From the NCBI GenBank assembly GCA_019423755.1, contig JAHZAU010000014.1, forward strand, positions 1 through 59,814: a DNA stretch of 59,814 bases, in the 5' to 3' direction. This document shows, piece by piece, positions 50,451 through 58,252 of this stretch; the stretch's first letter is position 1, and the number at the start of each line of letters is the position of its first letter. The notes under the pieces were generated by a model, which made no database searches, was not told the origin of the DNA, and saw only the letters and a list, made by a program, of their open reading frames with translations. A program made the position numbers and the translations under genes. Source of the DNA: Oscillospiraceae bacterium. GTDB taxonomy: Bacteria; Bacillota; Clostridia; Oscillospirales; Ruminococcaceae.

Positions 50451-50717
50451 ATGATGAGAAAAGAAGAGAAAAACCTGGTAATCGAGCAGAACAGACTTCA
50501 CGAGACCGACACCGGTTCTGCTGAAGTACAGATCGCGATCCTCACCAAGAGAATCAACGACCTGACCGACCACTTCAAGGCCAACAAGAATGACCATCAT
50601 TCCAGAAAAGGTCTGCTGAAGATGGTAGGCCGCCGCAGAAACATGCTCAACTACCTGAAGAAAAAAGACATCAACCGTTACCGCGCCATCATCGAGAAAC
50701 TGGGTATCAGAAAGTAA
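50451..50717 (+). CDS. rpsO: 30S ribosomal protein S15
   Basis: The product is 88 residues, a typical S15 (HETDTGSAEVQIAILTKRINDLTDHF, HHSRKGLLKMVGRRRNML). The first of two adjacent ATGs follows GAGGTG. Codon use is of the highly expressed type (AGA arginine, T-ending codons). The rpsO-pnp order is conserved across bacteria. Confidence 0.98.
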   Translation: MMRKEEKNLVIEQNRLHETDTGSAEVQIAILTKRINDLTDHFKANKNDHHSRKGLLKMVGRRRNMLNYLKKKDINRYRAIIEKLGIRK

Positions 50718-50812
50718 TCTCGCGCCAAGGCGTCAGGCTCCCGGAGCAGGGAGGCCCGCACCCTGGGCGGTGTGATGGAAAGACGGACGGTCTTGTCCCC
50801 ATCCAAGTGTGC

Positions 50813-50853
50813 AAAAAGGCGGAAGTAAGCTCGTTTTACTTTCCGCCTTTTTT
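50813..50853 (+). terminator. Terminator after rpsO
   Basis: AAAAAGGCGGAA pairs with TTCCGCCTTTTT (plus inner GTAA/TTAC) and ends in a T-run. The 95 bases between rpsO and this hairpin hold no gene that I can see. Confidence 0.85.
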
Positions 50854-50897
50854 CCACATTTTAAAAAAACCAAAAAAACCTTCGGCGCCCAAACCGG

Positions 50898-50956
50898 TTT
50901 TTAGCAGCGAATCGAAGCCGCAGGACGGCCCTGCGCCCTGGATTCCTTGCTAAAAA
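50898..50956 (+). promoter_or_regulatory. Long double-stranded stem in the pnp leader
   Basis: TTTTTAGCA (50898-50906) pairs with TGCTAAAAA (50948-50956). GAATC pairs with GATTC next to it, and CGCAGG/CCTGCG caps the structure. A long leader stem of this kind is the RNase III substrate through which Escherichia coli PNPase controls its own message. The same logic may apply here. Confidence 0.55.
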
Positions 50957-50999
50957 GGTGAGTCGGCTCCCGAAGGGGAAAAAATACGGAGGATTCGCC

Positions 51000-53117
51000 A
51001 TGTTTGAGAATTTTAAAGTCTTTAAAACCGAATTTGCCGGCAAGCCCATCAGCTTCGAGACCGGCAAGATGGCAGGCCTGGCCAACGGCTCCTGCCTGGT
51101 TCGCTTCGGCGACACCACGGTGATGGTCAACGTCACCGCTTCCAAAGCGCCCCGCGAGGGCATCGACTTCTTCCCTCTGTCGGTGGATTTTGAAGAGAAA
51201 ATGTACGCTGTGGGCAAGATCCCCGGCGCTTTCCTGAAACGCGAAGGCCGTCCCTCCCAGAAGGCTGTCCTGGCCTCCCGTCTGGTGGACCGCCCCATCC
51301 GTCCCCTCTTCCCCAAGGATATGCGTAACGACGTTTCTGTCGTGATGACCGTCCTGTCTGTGGATCAGGATTACTCTCCTGAGGTTGCCGGTATGCTGGG
51401 TACATCCTTCGCTCTGTCCATCTCCGACATTCCGTGGAACGGCCCCATCAGCGGCATCCAGGCAGGTCTGGTGGACGGCGAAATCGTCCTCTGCCCCACC
51501 GAGGAGCAGCGCAAGGTCTCTGACCTGCACCTGACCGTTGCCAGCACCCGCGAGAAGGTCGTTATGATCGAAGCTGGCGCCAACCAGGTCAAAGAGGACG
51601 TCATGATGGACGCCATCAAAGCCTGCCACGAGGAAAACCGCAAGATGGCTGAGTTCATCGCCGGCGTTCAGGCCGAGATCGGCAAAGAGAAGTTTACCTT
51701 CGAGTCCAAAGAGGTGGACCACGATATGTTCGAGGCCATCAAGGACTTCGCTATCGAGAAGGTCCGCTACGCGCTGGATACCGACGATAAACTGGAGCGC
51801 GACACCCGCCTGACCCCCGTTATCGAGGAAGTTCATGCGCAGTTCGACGAGCAGTACCCCGAGCAGACCGCTATGATCGACGAGTGCCTGTACAAGCTGC
51901 AGAAGTTCGTCGTCCGCCGCTGGATGCTGGACGAGGGCAAGCGTGTTGACGGCAGAAAGATGGACGAGATCCGTCCTCTGGACGCAGAAGTCGGCCTGAT
52001 CCCCCGCGTTCATGGTTCCGCTATGTTCACCCGCGGCCAGACCCAGGTTATGACCATCACCACCCTGGGCCCCATCTCCGATGCTCAGATCCTGGACGGT
52101 ATCGACAACGAAGATTCCAAGCGCTACATGCATCAGTACAACATGCCCTCCTACTCGGTGGGTGAGACCCGCCCTTCCCGTGGCCCTGGCCGCCGCGAGA
52201 TCGGTCACGGCGCCCTGGCTGAGCGTGCTTTGGAGCCGGTGATCCCCTCTGTGGAGGAGTTCCCCTACGCTTACCGTCTGGTTTCTGAGGTGCTGTCCTC
52301 CAACGGTTCCACCTCCCAGGCTTCCATCTGCGCTTCCACCCTGTCCCTCATGGACGCCGGTGTGCCGATCAAGGCTCCCGTAGCCGGTATCTCCTGCGGT
52401 CTGGTTACCGAAGGCGACCGCTGGATCACCATGACCGACATCCAGGGCCTGGAAGACTTCTTCGGCGATATGGACTTTAAGGTCGGCGGTACCCACAAGG
52501 GTATCACCGCCATCCAGATGGACATCAAGATCGACGGTCTGACCTACGAGATCATCGCTGACGCCCTGGAAAAGACCCGCGTTGCCCGTCTGTACATCCT
52601 GGACGAAGTGATGCTCAAGGCTCTGCCCAGACCCCGTCCCGAGGTTTCCGAGTACGCTCCCAAGATGACCTCCCTGACCATCCCCGTGGACAAGATCCGC
52701 GAAGTCATCGGTTCCGGCGGTAAGGTCATCCAGAAGATCTGCGCCGAGTGCGAGGTCAAGGTGGACGTGGAAGAGGACGGCAAGGTTTACGTGGCCGGCG
52801 TCAACAAACAGAACGTGGCTCGCGCGGTCAGCATGATCGAGACCATCGCCCGCGATCCCGAGGTAGGCGCCTTCTACAAGGGCCGCGTCACCAAGCTGAT
52901 GAACTTCGGCGCCTTCGTGGAGATCGCTCCCGGCAAAGAGGGCCTGGTCCACATCTCCAAGCTGGACACCAAGCGCGTCGAGCGCGTCGAGGACGTGGTC
53001 AACGTGGACGACGAGATCCTGGTCAAGGTTACCGACATCGACAGCCAGGGCCGCATCAACCTGTCCCGCAAGGACGCCCTCATCGCTATGGAAAACAAAC
53101 AGAAGAACAACCGGTAA
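51000..53117 (+). CDS. pnp: Polyribonucleotide nucleotidyltransferase
   Basis: The product is 705 residues. PNPase degrades RNA phosphorolytically from the 3' end. Two RNase PH domains carry KREGRPSQKAVLASRLVDRPIRPLFP and YSVGETRPSRGPGRREIGHGALAERAL. The helical linker is between them. The KH domain (IPVDKIREVIGSGGKVIQKI) and the S1 domain (GRVTKLMNFGAFVEIAPGKEGLVHIS) close the protein. The ATG at 51000 follows GGAGG. Codon use is that of a highly expressed gene. Confidence 0.98.
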   Translation: MFENFKVFKTEFAGKPISFETGKMAGLANGSCLVRFGDTTVMVNVTASKAPREGIDFFPLSVDFEEKMYAVGKIPGAFLKREGRPSQKAVLASRLVDRPIRPLFPKDMRNDVSVVMTVLSVDQDYSPEVAGMLGTSFALSISDIPWNGPISGIQAGLVDGEIVLCPTEEQRKVSDLHLTVASTREKVVMIEAGANQVKEDVMMDAIKACHEENRKMAEFIAGVQAEIGKEKFTFESKEVDHDMFEAIKDFAIEKVRYALDTDDKLERDTRLTPVIEEVHAQFDEQYPEQTAMIDECLYKLQKFVVRRWMLDEGKRVDGRKMDEIRPLDAEVGLIPRVHGSAMFTRGQTQVMTITTLGPISDAQILDGIDNEDSKRYMHQYNMPSYSVGETRPSRGPGRREIGHGALAERALEPVIPSVEEFPYAYRLVSEVLSSNGSTSQASICASTLSLMDAGVPIKAPVAGISCGLVTEGDRWITMTDIQGLEDFFGDMDFKVGGTHKGITAIQMDIKIDGLTYEIIADALEKTRVARLYILDEVMLKALPRPRPEVSEYAPKMTSLTIPVDKIREVIGSGGKVIQKICAECEVKVDVEEDGKVYVAGVNKQNVARAVSMIETIARDPEVGAFYKGRVTKLMNFGAFVEIAPGKEGLVHISKLDTKRVERVEDVVNVDDEILVKVTDIDSQGRINLSRKDALIAMENKQKNNR

Positions 53118-53129
53118 TCATCCGGTCCG

Positions 53130-53161
53130 GCGCCTCCTGCCCCAGGCAGGGGGCGCTTTTT
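53130..53161 (+). terminator. Terminator of pnp
   Basis: GCGCC-CCTGCC pairs with GGCAGG-GGCGC around a CCA loop and is followed by TTTTT. Confidence 0.85.
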
Positions 53162-53204
53162 GTGCCCAAGGCGTGAAATCCGTGTAAACATTGGGCCGCA
53201 AACC

Positions 53205-53233
53205 TTGTACTGCCGCCAAAATTCTGATAAAAT
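53205..53233 (+). promoter_or_regulatory. Promoter of the [2Fe-2S] protein gene
   Basis: TTGTAC (53205-53210) and TAAAAT (53228-53233) are separated by 17 bases, 63 bases upstream of the ATG. Confidence 0.72.
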
Positions 53234-53295
53234 AAAAAGAGTATTGTGGCAGACTGCTGCCGCAATCCCAAACAGGACACAAGGGGGCGGGCAAA

Positions 53296-53532
53296 ATGAA
53301 GATGATCTGCTACTGCGACCATGTCACCGATGAGGACATCCTCCGGGCCATGGAGCAGGGCGCGTCCACCGTGCCGCAGGTGATCCGGGCCACCGGAGCC
53401 ATGACCCACTGCAACTGCAAGGTCAACCACCCGGAAGGCCGGTGATGTTCTTCTGACATCCGTGCGGTGTTTTTGCAGCATTACCCCCAGGTGTTCGGCG
53501 CCGGGACCAAAAAAGGCCCGGCCAAGGAATAA
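53296..53532 (+). CDS. BFD-like [2Fe-2S] protein, candidate selenoprotein (in-frame TGA)
   Basis: The ATG follows AAGGGGGCGGG. The first 49 codons encode MKMICYCDHVTDEDILRAME, a TGA-context helix (VIRATGAMTHCNCK) and NHPEGR, which fits the short BFD-like [2Fe-2S] family (CxC near the N-terminus, TGA-x-T-x-C-x-C near the end). The frame then reads TGA (53443-53445), TGT and 27 further sense codons to TAA at 53530-53532. That tail has high third-position GC like true genes and ends 20 bases before the next start. A hairpin with stem ACA(U)CC/GGUGU and loop GUGC lies at 53456-53470. Read as selenocysteine, residue 50 gives EGR-U-C, where I recall relatives having a Cys pair. If the TGA is a true stop, a 49-residue protein remains. 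No sel genes are in the window. Confidence 0.6.
53453..53478 (+). promoter_or_regulatory. Candidate bacterial SECIS element
   Basis: CTG/CAG forms the base, then ACA-CC pairs with GG-TGT with one bulged T at 53459. The apical loop is GTGC, with G at 53462, 17 bases after the TGA. Bacterial SECIS models ask for a loop G in the first two positions about 16-37 bases downstream of the UGA. Confidence 0.45.
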
Positions 53533-53552
53533 AATGAAAGCAGAGTTGATGA

Positions 53553-54830
53553 ATGTTGGATAGTTCAGCTGGATTGCTGATGCTGGTAGCTTTGGTTGCG
53601 TGTTCGGCCTATTTTTCGGCCACCGAGACGGCGTTTGCGTCGCTCAACCGCATCCGGATCAAAAACTACGCCGAGGAGGGAGATAAGCGGGCCAATACCG
53701 TGCTGAAGATTGCCGATGATTTTCAGCGGGCGCTGTCCACGGTGCTTATCGGAAACAACGTGGTGAACATCGCCTCCGCCTCCATCGCCACCTTGCTTTT
53801 CAGCCGCCTGATGGGGCCGGAGCAGGGCGCTGCGCTCTCTACGGTGGTCATGACCATCGTGGTGCTGATCTTCGGCGAGATCCTGCCCAAGACCTACGCC
53901 AAGGAAAACAGCGAGACGCTGGCGCTGCGCTTTGCTGGCCCGCTCAGCTTGCTGATGAAGCTGCTCAGCCCGCTGGTGTTCCTCTTTGTGAAGCTCACCG
54001 ACTGCATCACCAAGCCGGAAAACGCTTCCCAGCCGTCGGTCACCGAGGAGGAGCTCAAGTACATCGTCGAATCCATCGAGGAGGAAGGCGTGCTGGAGGA
54101 GAAGGAAAGCGACCTAGTACAGTCGGCGCTGGACTTTGACGAGATCGAGGTCCAGGAGATCGTCACCCCCCGGGTGGACATCGTGGCTATCGACATCCAG
54201 GACAGCTGGGAGGAGATCCTCACCCTGGCCAAGGACAGCACCGTCTCCCGCTTCCCGGTCTACGAAAAGACCCTGGACCACATCGTCGGCGCCGTGCATG
54301 TGCGCGATATCCTCAAGGCGCAGATCACCGGCGAGACCCAGGACGTGCGCACCCTGATGAACGACGTGCTCTTTGTGCATAAGACCATGCGCATCTCCAA
54401 GCTCCTGGACCAGCTGCGCCGCCAAACCTGCCAGATGGCCATCGTCACCGACGACTACGGCGGGACCTTGGGTCTGGTGACCATGGAGGACCTGCTGGAG
54501 GAGCTGGTGGGCGAGATCTGGGACGAGTACGACGACGTCAAAGAGGAGTTCACCCAGCTGGATGAGAACACCTTCCTCATCTCCGGCGACGCCAACGTCT
54601 ACGACGTCATGGAGGAGCTGGACTGCGGCTTCAAAGACTTTGAAAGCGAATACAATACCATCTCCGGCTGGACGCTGGAGATGATGGAACACATCCCCCA
54701 GGTGGGCGAGAGCTTCACCTTCCGCACCCTGACCGTGGTGGTGGAAGAGATGGACGACCAGCGCATCACCAAGCTGCGGGTGATCCGGCACAAGCCCGCC
54801 GAAGGCGACGAAAACGCCCCGGAGGAATAG
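53553..54830 (+). CDS. CNNM/CorC (HlyC-type) CBS-domain membrane protein
   Basis: The product is 425 residues. The N-terminal CNNM domain has SAYFSATETAFASLNRIRIK and four membrane segments, including VVMTIVVLIFGEILPKTYAKE. A CBS pair follows (IVTPRVDIVAIDIQDSWEE, DDYGGTLGLVTMEDLLEELVGEIWDE). The C-terminal CorC_HlyC domain has ISGDANVYDVMEEL. Such proteins are linked to magnesium or cobalt efflux and were once called hemolysins. The ribosome site is weak (GCAGAG). It may be cotranscribed with the [2Fe-2S] gene. Confidence 0.88.
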   Translation: MLDSSAGLLMLVALVACSAYFSATETAFASLNRIRIKNYAEEGDKRANTVLKIADDFQRALSTVLIGNNVVNIASASIATLLFSRLMGPEQGAALSTVVMTIVVLIFGEILPKTYAKENSETLALRFAGPLSLLMKLLSPLVFLFVKLTDCITKPENASQPSVTEEELKYIVESIEEEGVLEEKESDLVQSALDFDEIEVQEIVTPRVDIVAIDIQDSWEEILTLAKDSTVSRFPVYEKTLDHIVGAVHVRDILKAQITGETQDVRTLMNDVLFVHKTMRISKLLDQLRRQTCQMAIVTDDYGGTLGLVTMEDLLEELVGEIWDEYDDVKEEFTQLDENTFLISGDANVYDVMEELDCGFKDFESEYNTISGWTLEMMEHIPQVGESFTFRTLTVVVEEMDDQRITKLRVIRHKPAEGDENAPEE

Positions 54831-54876
54831 GGCTGCCGCTTTTCCCGCCGGCCGGGACAGAAATGGAGTTTTGACT

Positions 54877-55872
54877 ATGGCAAAAAAAGAGAAGAAACCG
54901 CTGCCAAGCGCAGCTCCCCAGGAAACCGCTCCCAAGGCGGCCCAGCCGCAGCCGGAGCCGGCCCCGGAGGCTGACCCCAAGCCCAAAGCCCCCGCCGGGG
55001 AGGAGGACGAGGAGGAGCTGCCCAACTGGAAGCATATGCTGGAAGGGCATCATTTCCGCGAAAAACGCCGCTATGCCGCCGCTGTGCCGCTGGGCGGCCT
55101 GTTTGTGGTGCTGGCGCTCATCGGCCTCATCACCGTGGTCTCCTTCAGCATCCAGATGACCGAACGGCTCATCGACAACTCCAAGCAGAAGGAGATGTTC
55201 GAAAACATCATCCTGCCGGTGACCATGTTCGACCCGGTGCCCTTTGAGGATGCTTCGGAGATCAACGAGCTTTCCATCCTCCGCTCCAGCGTTTGGAGCG
55301 CCATCATCCAGAACCGGGATAAATACACCATCGTCAACGAAAGCAACATGGTCATGGTGCCCCAGACCGACGTGGATGCGGCCTGCACCCAGCTGTTCGG
55401 CCCGGGTATCACCTTAAACCACCAGTCCTTTGACGACTACATCAACACCTACTCCTACGACGCCCAAAACAAGATGTACTACGTCCCGGTGGATGCCACC
55501 ATGTCCTACACCCCCAAGGTCACCGAGATCACCCGCGACGGTGATACCTACGAGCTGGTGGTGGGCTATATGGCCCCCCAGAGCCAGTGGATGACCAGCA
55601 TCAAAGGGGAGAAGGCCGACCCGGTGCCCAGCAAGTACATGATCTATGTGCTCAAGAAGGTGGATTCCCACTATCAGCTCATGAGCATCCAGGACCCGCC
55701 GGAAGGCGCTATCCCGGAGCAGGAGCAGTATCACACCGAAAATAACGCCAGCACCACCATCCAGCCGGTGCAGCCCGCAGAACCCCAGCCCACCGAGCCG
55801 GTGCTGCCGGAGCAGACCACCCCGGAAACCCAGCCGGAGACCCCCGAGACGCCCACCGACGAGATCGTCTAA
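54877..55872 (+). CDS. Single-pass membrane protein with Pro-rich ends, unknown
   Basis: The product is 331 residues. A cytosolic N-terminus rich in Lys, Pro and Glu (about 1-60) precedes one membrane helix (VPLGGLFVVLALIGLITVVSF, about 70-90). An outer alpha/beta region (about 95-275) includes DNSKQKEMFENIILPVTMFDPVPFED and SKYMIYVLKKVDSHYQLMS. A Pro/Thr/Gln tail follows. I do not recognise the family. The ATG follows TGGAG. It lies 46 bases after the CorC-like gene, with no terminator between, and ends in a strong one. Confidence 0.7.
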   Translation: MAKKEKKPLPSAAPQETAPKAAQPQPEPAPEADPKPKAPAGEEDEEELPNWKHMLEGHHFREKRRYAAAVPLGGLFVVLALIGLITVVSFSIQMTERLIDNSKQKEMFENIILPVTMFDPVPFEDASEINELSILRSSVWSAIIQNRDKYTIVNESNMVMVPQTDVDAACTQLFGPGITLNHQSFDDYINTYSYDAQNKMYYVPVDATMSYTPKVTEITRDGDTYELVVGYMAPQSQWMTSIKGEKADPVPSKYMIYVLKKVDSHYQLMSIQDPPEGAIPEQEQYHTENNASTTIQPVQPAEPQPTEPVLPEQTTPETQPETPETPTDEIV

Positions 55873-55890
55873 ACCAAAAACACAAAGCAA

Positions 55891-55927
55891 ACGAGCCGAG
55901 ACCCTGGCGGTCCCGGCTCGTTTTTTT
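55891..55927. terminator. Terminator between convergent genes
   Basis: ACGAGCCG-GACC pairs with GGTC-CGGCTCGT and is followed by seven T on the plus strand. Confidence 0.88.
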
Positions 55928-55942
55928 GCGGTATTTTGGTTT

Positions 55943-56275
55943 TTATTCCACCGGGGCGTCCAGCGGCAGAGGCCCCTTGAGGGTGATGCGGTTTTCCCGC
56001 TCCACCACCGCCAGGTGGTCGAAGCGGTCCAGCTGGTGCTCCGGGTGCTGGGCCAAAAACTGGGAAAGGGGCGCGGCCACCTTCTCCTCAAAGCGGGAAA
56101 GGGGGCACATGCCGGTGTAGACCGCCTGCAGCCGCGGCGAGCAGAGCACATACCGGAAAACGCGGTTGGGCTCCGGCTTGCCCTCCGCCTCCTTGATGGT
56201 GCAGAAGATGCGCCCGTCCGGCTCCCCGGCAAGCAGGTGGATAAAATCGCTCATGGTGGAAAGCTGTAAGATCAT
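55943..56275 (-). CDS. Small soluble protein, unknown
   Basis: The product is 110 residues. It begins MILQLSTMSDFIHLLAGEPDG and contains VLCSPRLQAVYTGMCPLSRFEEKV. No signal peptide, membrane segment or known motif is visible. The ATG at 56275 follows AAAGGA, and a consensus promoter lies upstream, so expression is likely. It is divergent from the cysteine desulfidase gene. Confidence 0.6.
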   Translation of the reverse strand: MILQLSTMSDFIHLLAGEPDGRIFCTIKEAEGKPEPNRVFRYVLCSPRLQAVYTGMCPLSRFEEKVAAPLSQFLAQHPEHQLDRFDHLAVVERENRITLKGPLPLDAPVE

Positions 56276-56317
56276 GGTATCTCGTCCTTTCTGTGGCAGG
56301 TTGGGGCCGTTTTTTCT

Positions 56318-56346
56318 ATTATACCCCACCGGGCGGCCCTCTGCAA
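56318..56346 (-). promoter_or_regulatory. Promoter of 55943-56275
   Basis: On the minus strand TTGCAG and TATAAT are separated by 17 bases. Confidence 0.72.
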
Positions 56347-56410
56347 CCGAAAACAAGGGGCAGATGTATTTCTGGGGAGGACACAGCAGGGAAAAACGGC
56401 GAAAAAAAGG

Positions 56411-56439
56411 TTGTAACCATGGGGAAAATCTGCTATGAT
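56411..56439 (+). promoter_or_regulatory. Promoter of the cysteine desulfidase gene
   Basis: TTGTAA (56411-56416) and TATGAT (56434-56439) are separated by 17 bases. Confidence 0.72.
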
Positions 56440-56519
56440 TACAATAACAGAGAGAATATTTTGAACTTCTTGGGCAAACCGTTTGCCCAAGAGCGACAGG
56501 ATAGAAAGAGGGATCGTTC

Positions 56520-57806
56520 ATGAGTCTTTCGCCAGAACAGGAAAGCCGTTATGTCCGCCTGCTGGAAAAGGAGCTGGTGCCGGCCTTGGGGTGTACCGAG
56601 CCCATCGCCATCGCCTACGCTGCCGCTTCGGCGGTTGACCTGCTGGGCCGCCGCCCCGACCGGATGCGCGCTGCCTGCAGCGGCAACATCATCAAAAACG
56701 TAAAAGGCGTCATCGTGCCCAACTCCGGCGGCATGAAGGGCATCGAGACCGCCGCCATCCTGGGCGCCCTGGGCGGCGACCACACCCGCGTGCTGGAAAC
56801 GCTCAGCACCGTCCGCCCCGAGGATATTAAGGAGACCCAGGAGCTGGTGCGCCGGGGAGACTTCTGCCAGGTGGACCTGATCGAAGGCGGCTGCAACCTG
56901 CATATTATCATCACCGTCTGGGCCGGGGAGGAATCTGCCCTGGTGGAGATCCGCGACAGCCACACCAACATCACCCGCAAGGAGAAAAACGGCCAGGTGC
57001 TCTTTGAGCAGGAGGAAAGCGGCGAGCAGGCCGCCGACCAGCCCGACCTGACCGAGGGCCTGACGGTGGAAACCATCTTGGAATTTGCCAACACCGTGCC
57101 CCTGGAGCGGGTGGAAGCGGTGATTCAGCGGCAGATCGACTACAACACCGCCATCTCCGAAGAGGGCCTGCACGGCCACTACGGGGCCATGGTGGGCCGT
57201 ACCCTGCTGCAGATGTACGGCGACAGCGACGTCCGGGTGCGCGCCCGGGCCCGCGCCGCCGCCGGGTCGGACGCCCGCATGAACGGCTGCGTCCTGCCGG
57301 TGGTCATCAACTCCGGCTCCGGCAACCAGGGCATGACCGTCTCCCTGCCGGTCATCGAATACGCCCGCGCCAAAAACGCCACCCACGAGCAGCTCATCCG
57401 CGCCCTGCTGGTGAGCAACCTGGTGTCCATCCATCAAAAGAGCCAGATCGGCCGCCTGTCTGCCTACTGCGGAGCAGTCAGCGCGGCAGCCGGCGCCGGC
57501 GCCGCCATCACCTACCTGGAAGGCGGCAGCCTGCGGGCCATCGGCGACACCATCGTCAACACCCTGGCCAACGTCTCCGGCATCGTCTGCGACGGGGCCA
57601 AGGCTTCCTGCGCCGCCAAGATCGCTTCCTCGGTGGACGCCGCCATCCTGGGCCACTGCATGGCCATGGAAGGGGAACACTTCGAGGCCGGCGACGGCAT
57701 CGTCCAGGAGGACGTGGAGTCCACCATGGGCAACGTCGGCCGCCTGGGCCGCGACGGCATGAAGGAGACCGACCTGGAGATCCTGCACATGATGATCGGC
57801 AAATAA
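56520..57806 (+). CDS. cyuA: L-cysteine desulfidase (CyuA/CdsB family)
   Basis: The product is 428 residues of the UPF0597/serine dehydratase-alpha family. It is an oxygen-sensitive [4Fe-4S] enzyme that converts L-cysteine to pyruvate, ammonia and sulfide. Conserved segments are LGCTEPIAIAYA (Cys25), CSGNIIKNVKGVIVPNSGG, PVVINSGSGNQGMTVSLPV and SGIVCDGAKASCAAKI, with the likely cluster cysteines. No cyuP transporter or cyuR regulator is adjacent. It ends in a terminator. In a gut anaerobe this implies hydrogen sulfide production from cysteine. Confidence 0.88.
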   Translation: MSLSPEQESRYVRLLEKELVPALGCTEPIAIAYAAASAVDLLGRRPDRMRAACSGNIIKNVKGVIVPNSGGMKGIETAAILGALGGDHTRVLETLSTVRPEDIKETQELVRRGDFCQVDLIEGGCNLHIIITVWAGEESALVEIRDSHTNITRKEKNGQVLFEQEESGEQAADQPDLTEGLTVETILEFANTVPLERVEAVIQRQIDYNTAISEEGLHGHYGAMVGRTLLQMYGDSDVRVRARARAAAGSDARMNGCVLPVVINSGSGNQGMTVSLPVIEYARAKNATHEQLIRALLVSNLVSIHQKSQIGRLSAYCGAVSAAAGAGAAITYLEGGSLRAIGDTIVNTLANVSGIVCDGAKASCAAKIASSVDAAILGHCMAMEGEHFEAGDGIVQEDVESTMGNVGRLGRDGMKETDLEILHMMIGK

Positions 57807-57824
57807 TCATCCCTCAAACGTCCC

Positions 57825-57854
57825 AGCCGCTGTCCTGCGGGGCAGCGGCTTTTT
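57825..57854 (+). terminator. Terminator of the cysteine desulfidase gene
   Basis: AGCCGCTG pairs with CAGCGGCT and is followed by TTTT. Confidence 0.85.
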
Positions 57855-57868
57855 GCGGCGAAAAAATC

Positions 57869-57897
57869 TTGCATTTTATCTCTCTTTGCGGTAAAAT
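57869..57897 (+). promoter_or_regulatory. Promoter of the TSCPD gene
   Basis: TTGCAT (57869-57874) and TAAAAT (57892-57897) are separated by 17 bases. Confidence 0.72.
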
Positions 57898-57931
57898 ACC
57901 TCCCAGAGCCAAACAAAGGAGCGAAAACACT

Positions 57932-58198
57932 ATGGTATATGAGTATCACCCCCGGGGCGTCTGCTCCCAGATCATCCAGGTAGCCATGGAAGGCACCACC
58001 ATCCAGCACGCCCAGTTCATCGGCGGCTGCGACGGCAACCTCAAGGGCATCTGCGCCCTCATCGAAGGCCAGGACGCCGCCGAGGTAGCAAAACGCCTGC
58101 GCGGCATCCGCTGCGGCAAAAAGCCCACCTCCTGCCCGGACCAGCTGGCCCAGATGCTGGAAGCTTGCCTCGAGCAGCAGAAATCCCAGGAGAAATAG
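57932..58198 (+). CDS. TSCPD domain protein (TIGR03905 type)
   Basis: The product is 88 residues. YEYHPRGVCSQIIQVAMEG, GGCDGNLKGICALIEGQDA and IRCGKKPTSCPDQLAQML are the hallmarks, including the TSCPD motif that gives the family its name. A related domain forms the C-terminus of some class II ribonucleotide reductases, where it may bind zinc. The stand-alone form has no proven role. The ATG follows AAAGGAG. It is monocistronic, with its own promoter and terminator. Confidence 0.88.
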   Translation: MVYEYHPRGVCSQIIQVAMEGTTIQHAQFIGGCDGNLKGICALIEGQDAAEVAKRLRGIRCGKKPTSCPDQLAQMLEACLEQQKSQEK

Positions 58199-58213
58199 AA
58201 TCCGTCCAACAAG

Positions 58214-58249
58214 AAAGGCCGGGACCCATTATCGGGTCCCGGCCTTTTT
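58214..58249 (+). terminator. Terminator of the TSCPD gene
   Basis: AAGGCCGGGACCC pairs perfectly with GGGTCCCGGCCTT and is followed by TTT. The IS left end begins directly after it. Confidence 0.9.
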
Positions 58250-58252
58250 GGC

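Noticed and set aside
50718..50812. Possible tRNA or small RNA gene between rpsO and its terminator
   Set aside because: No cloverleaf, T-loop or CCA end can be drawn. No tRNA or rRNA gene was found anywhere in the window.
53443..53532. Reading the [2Fe-2S] gene as a simple nonsense-mutated pseudogene
   Set aside because: It was not preferred because the TGA is followed by Cys and a SECIS-like hairpin and the rest of the gene is intact, but it cannot be excluded from one sequence.
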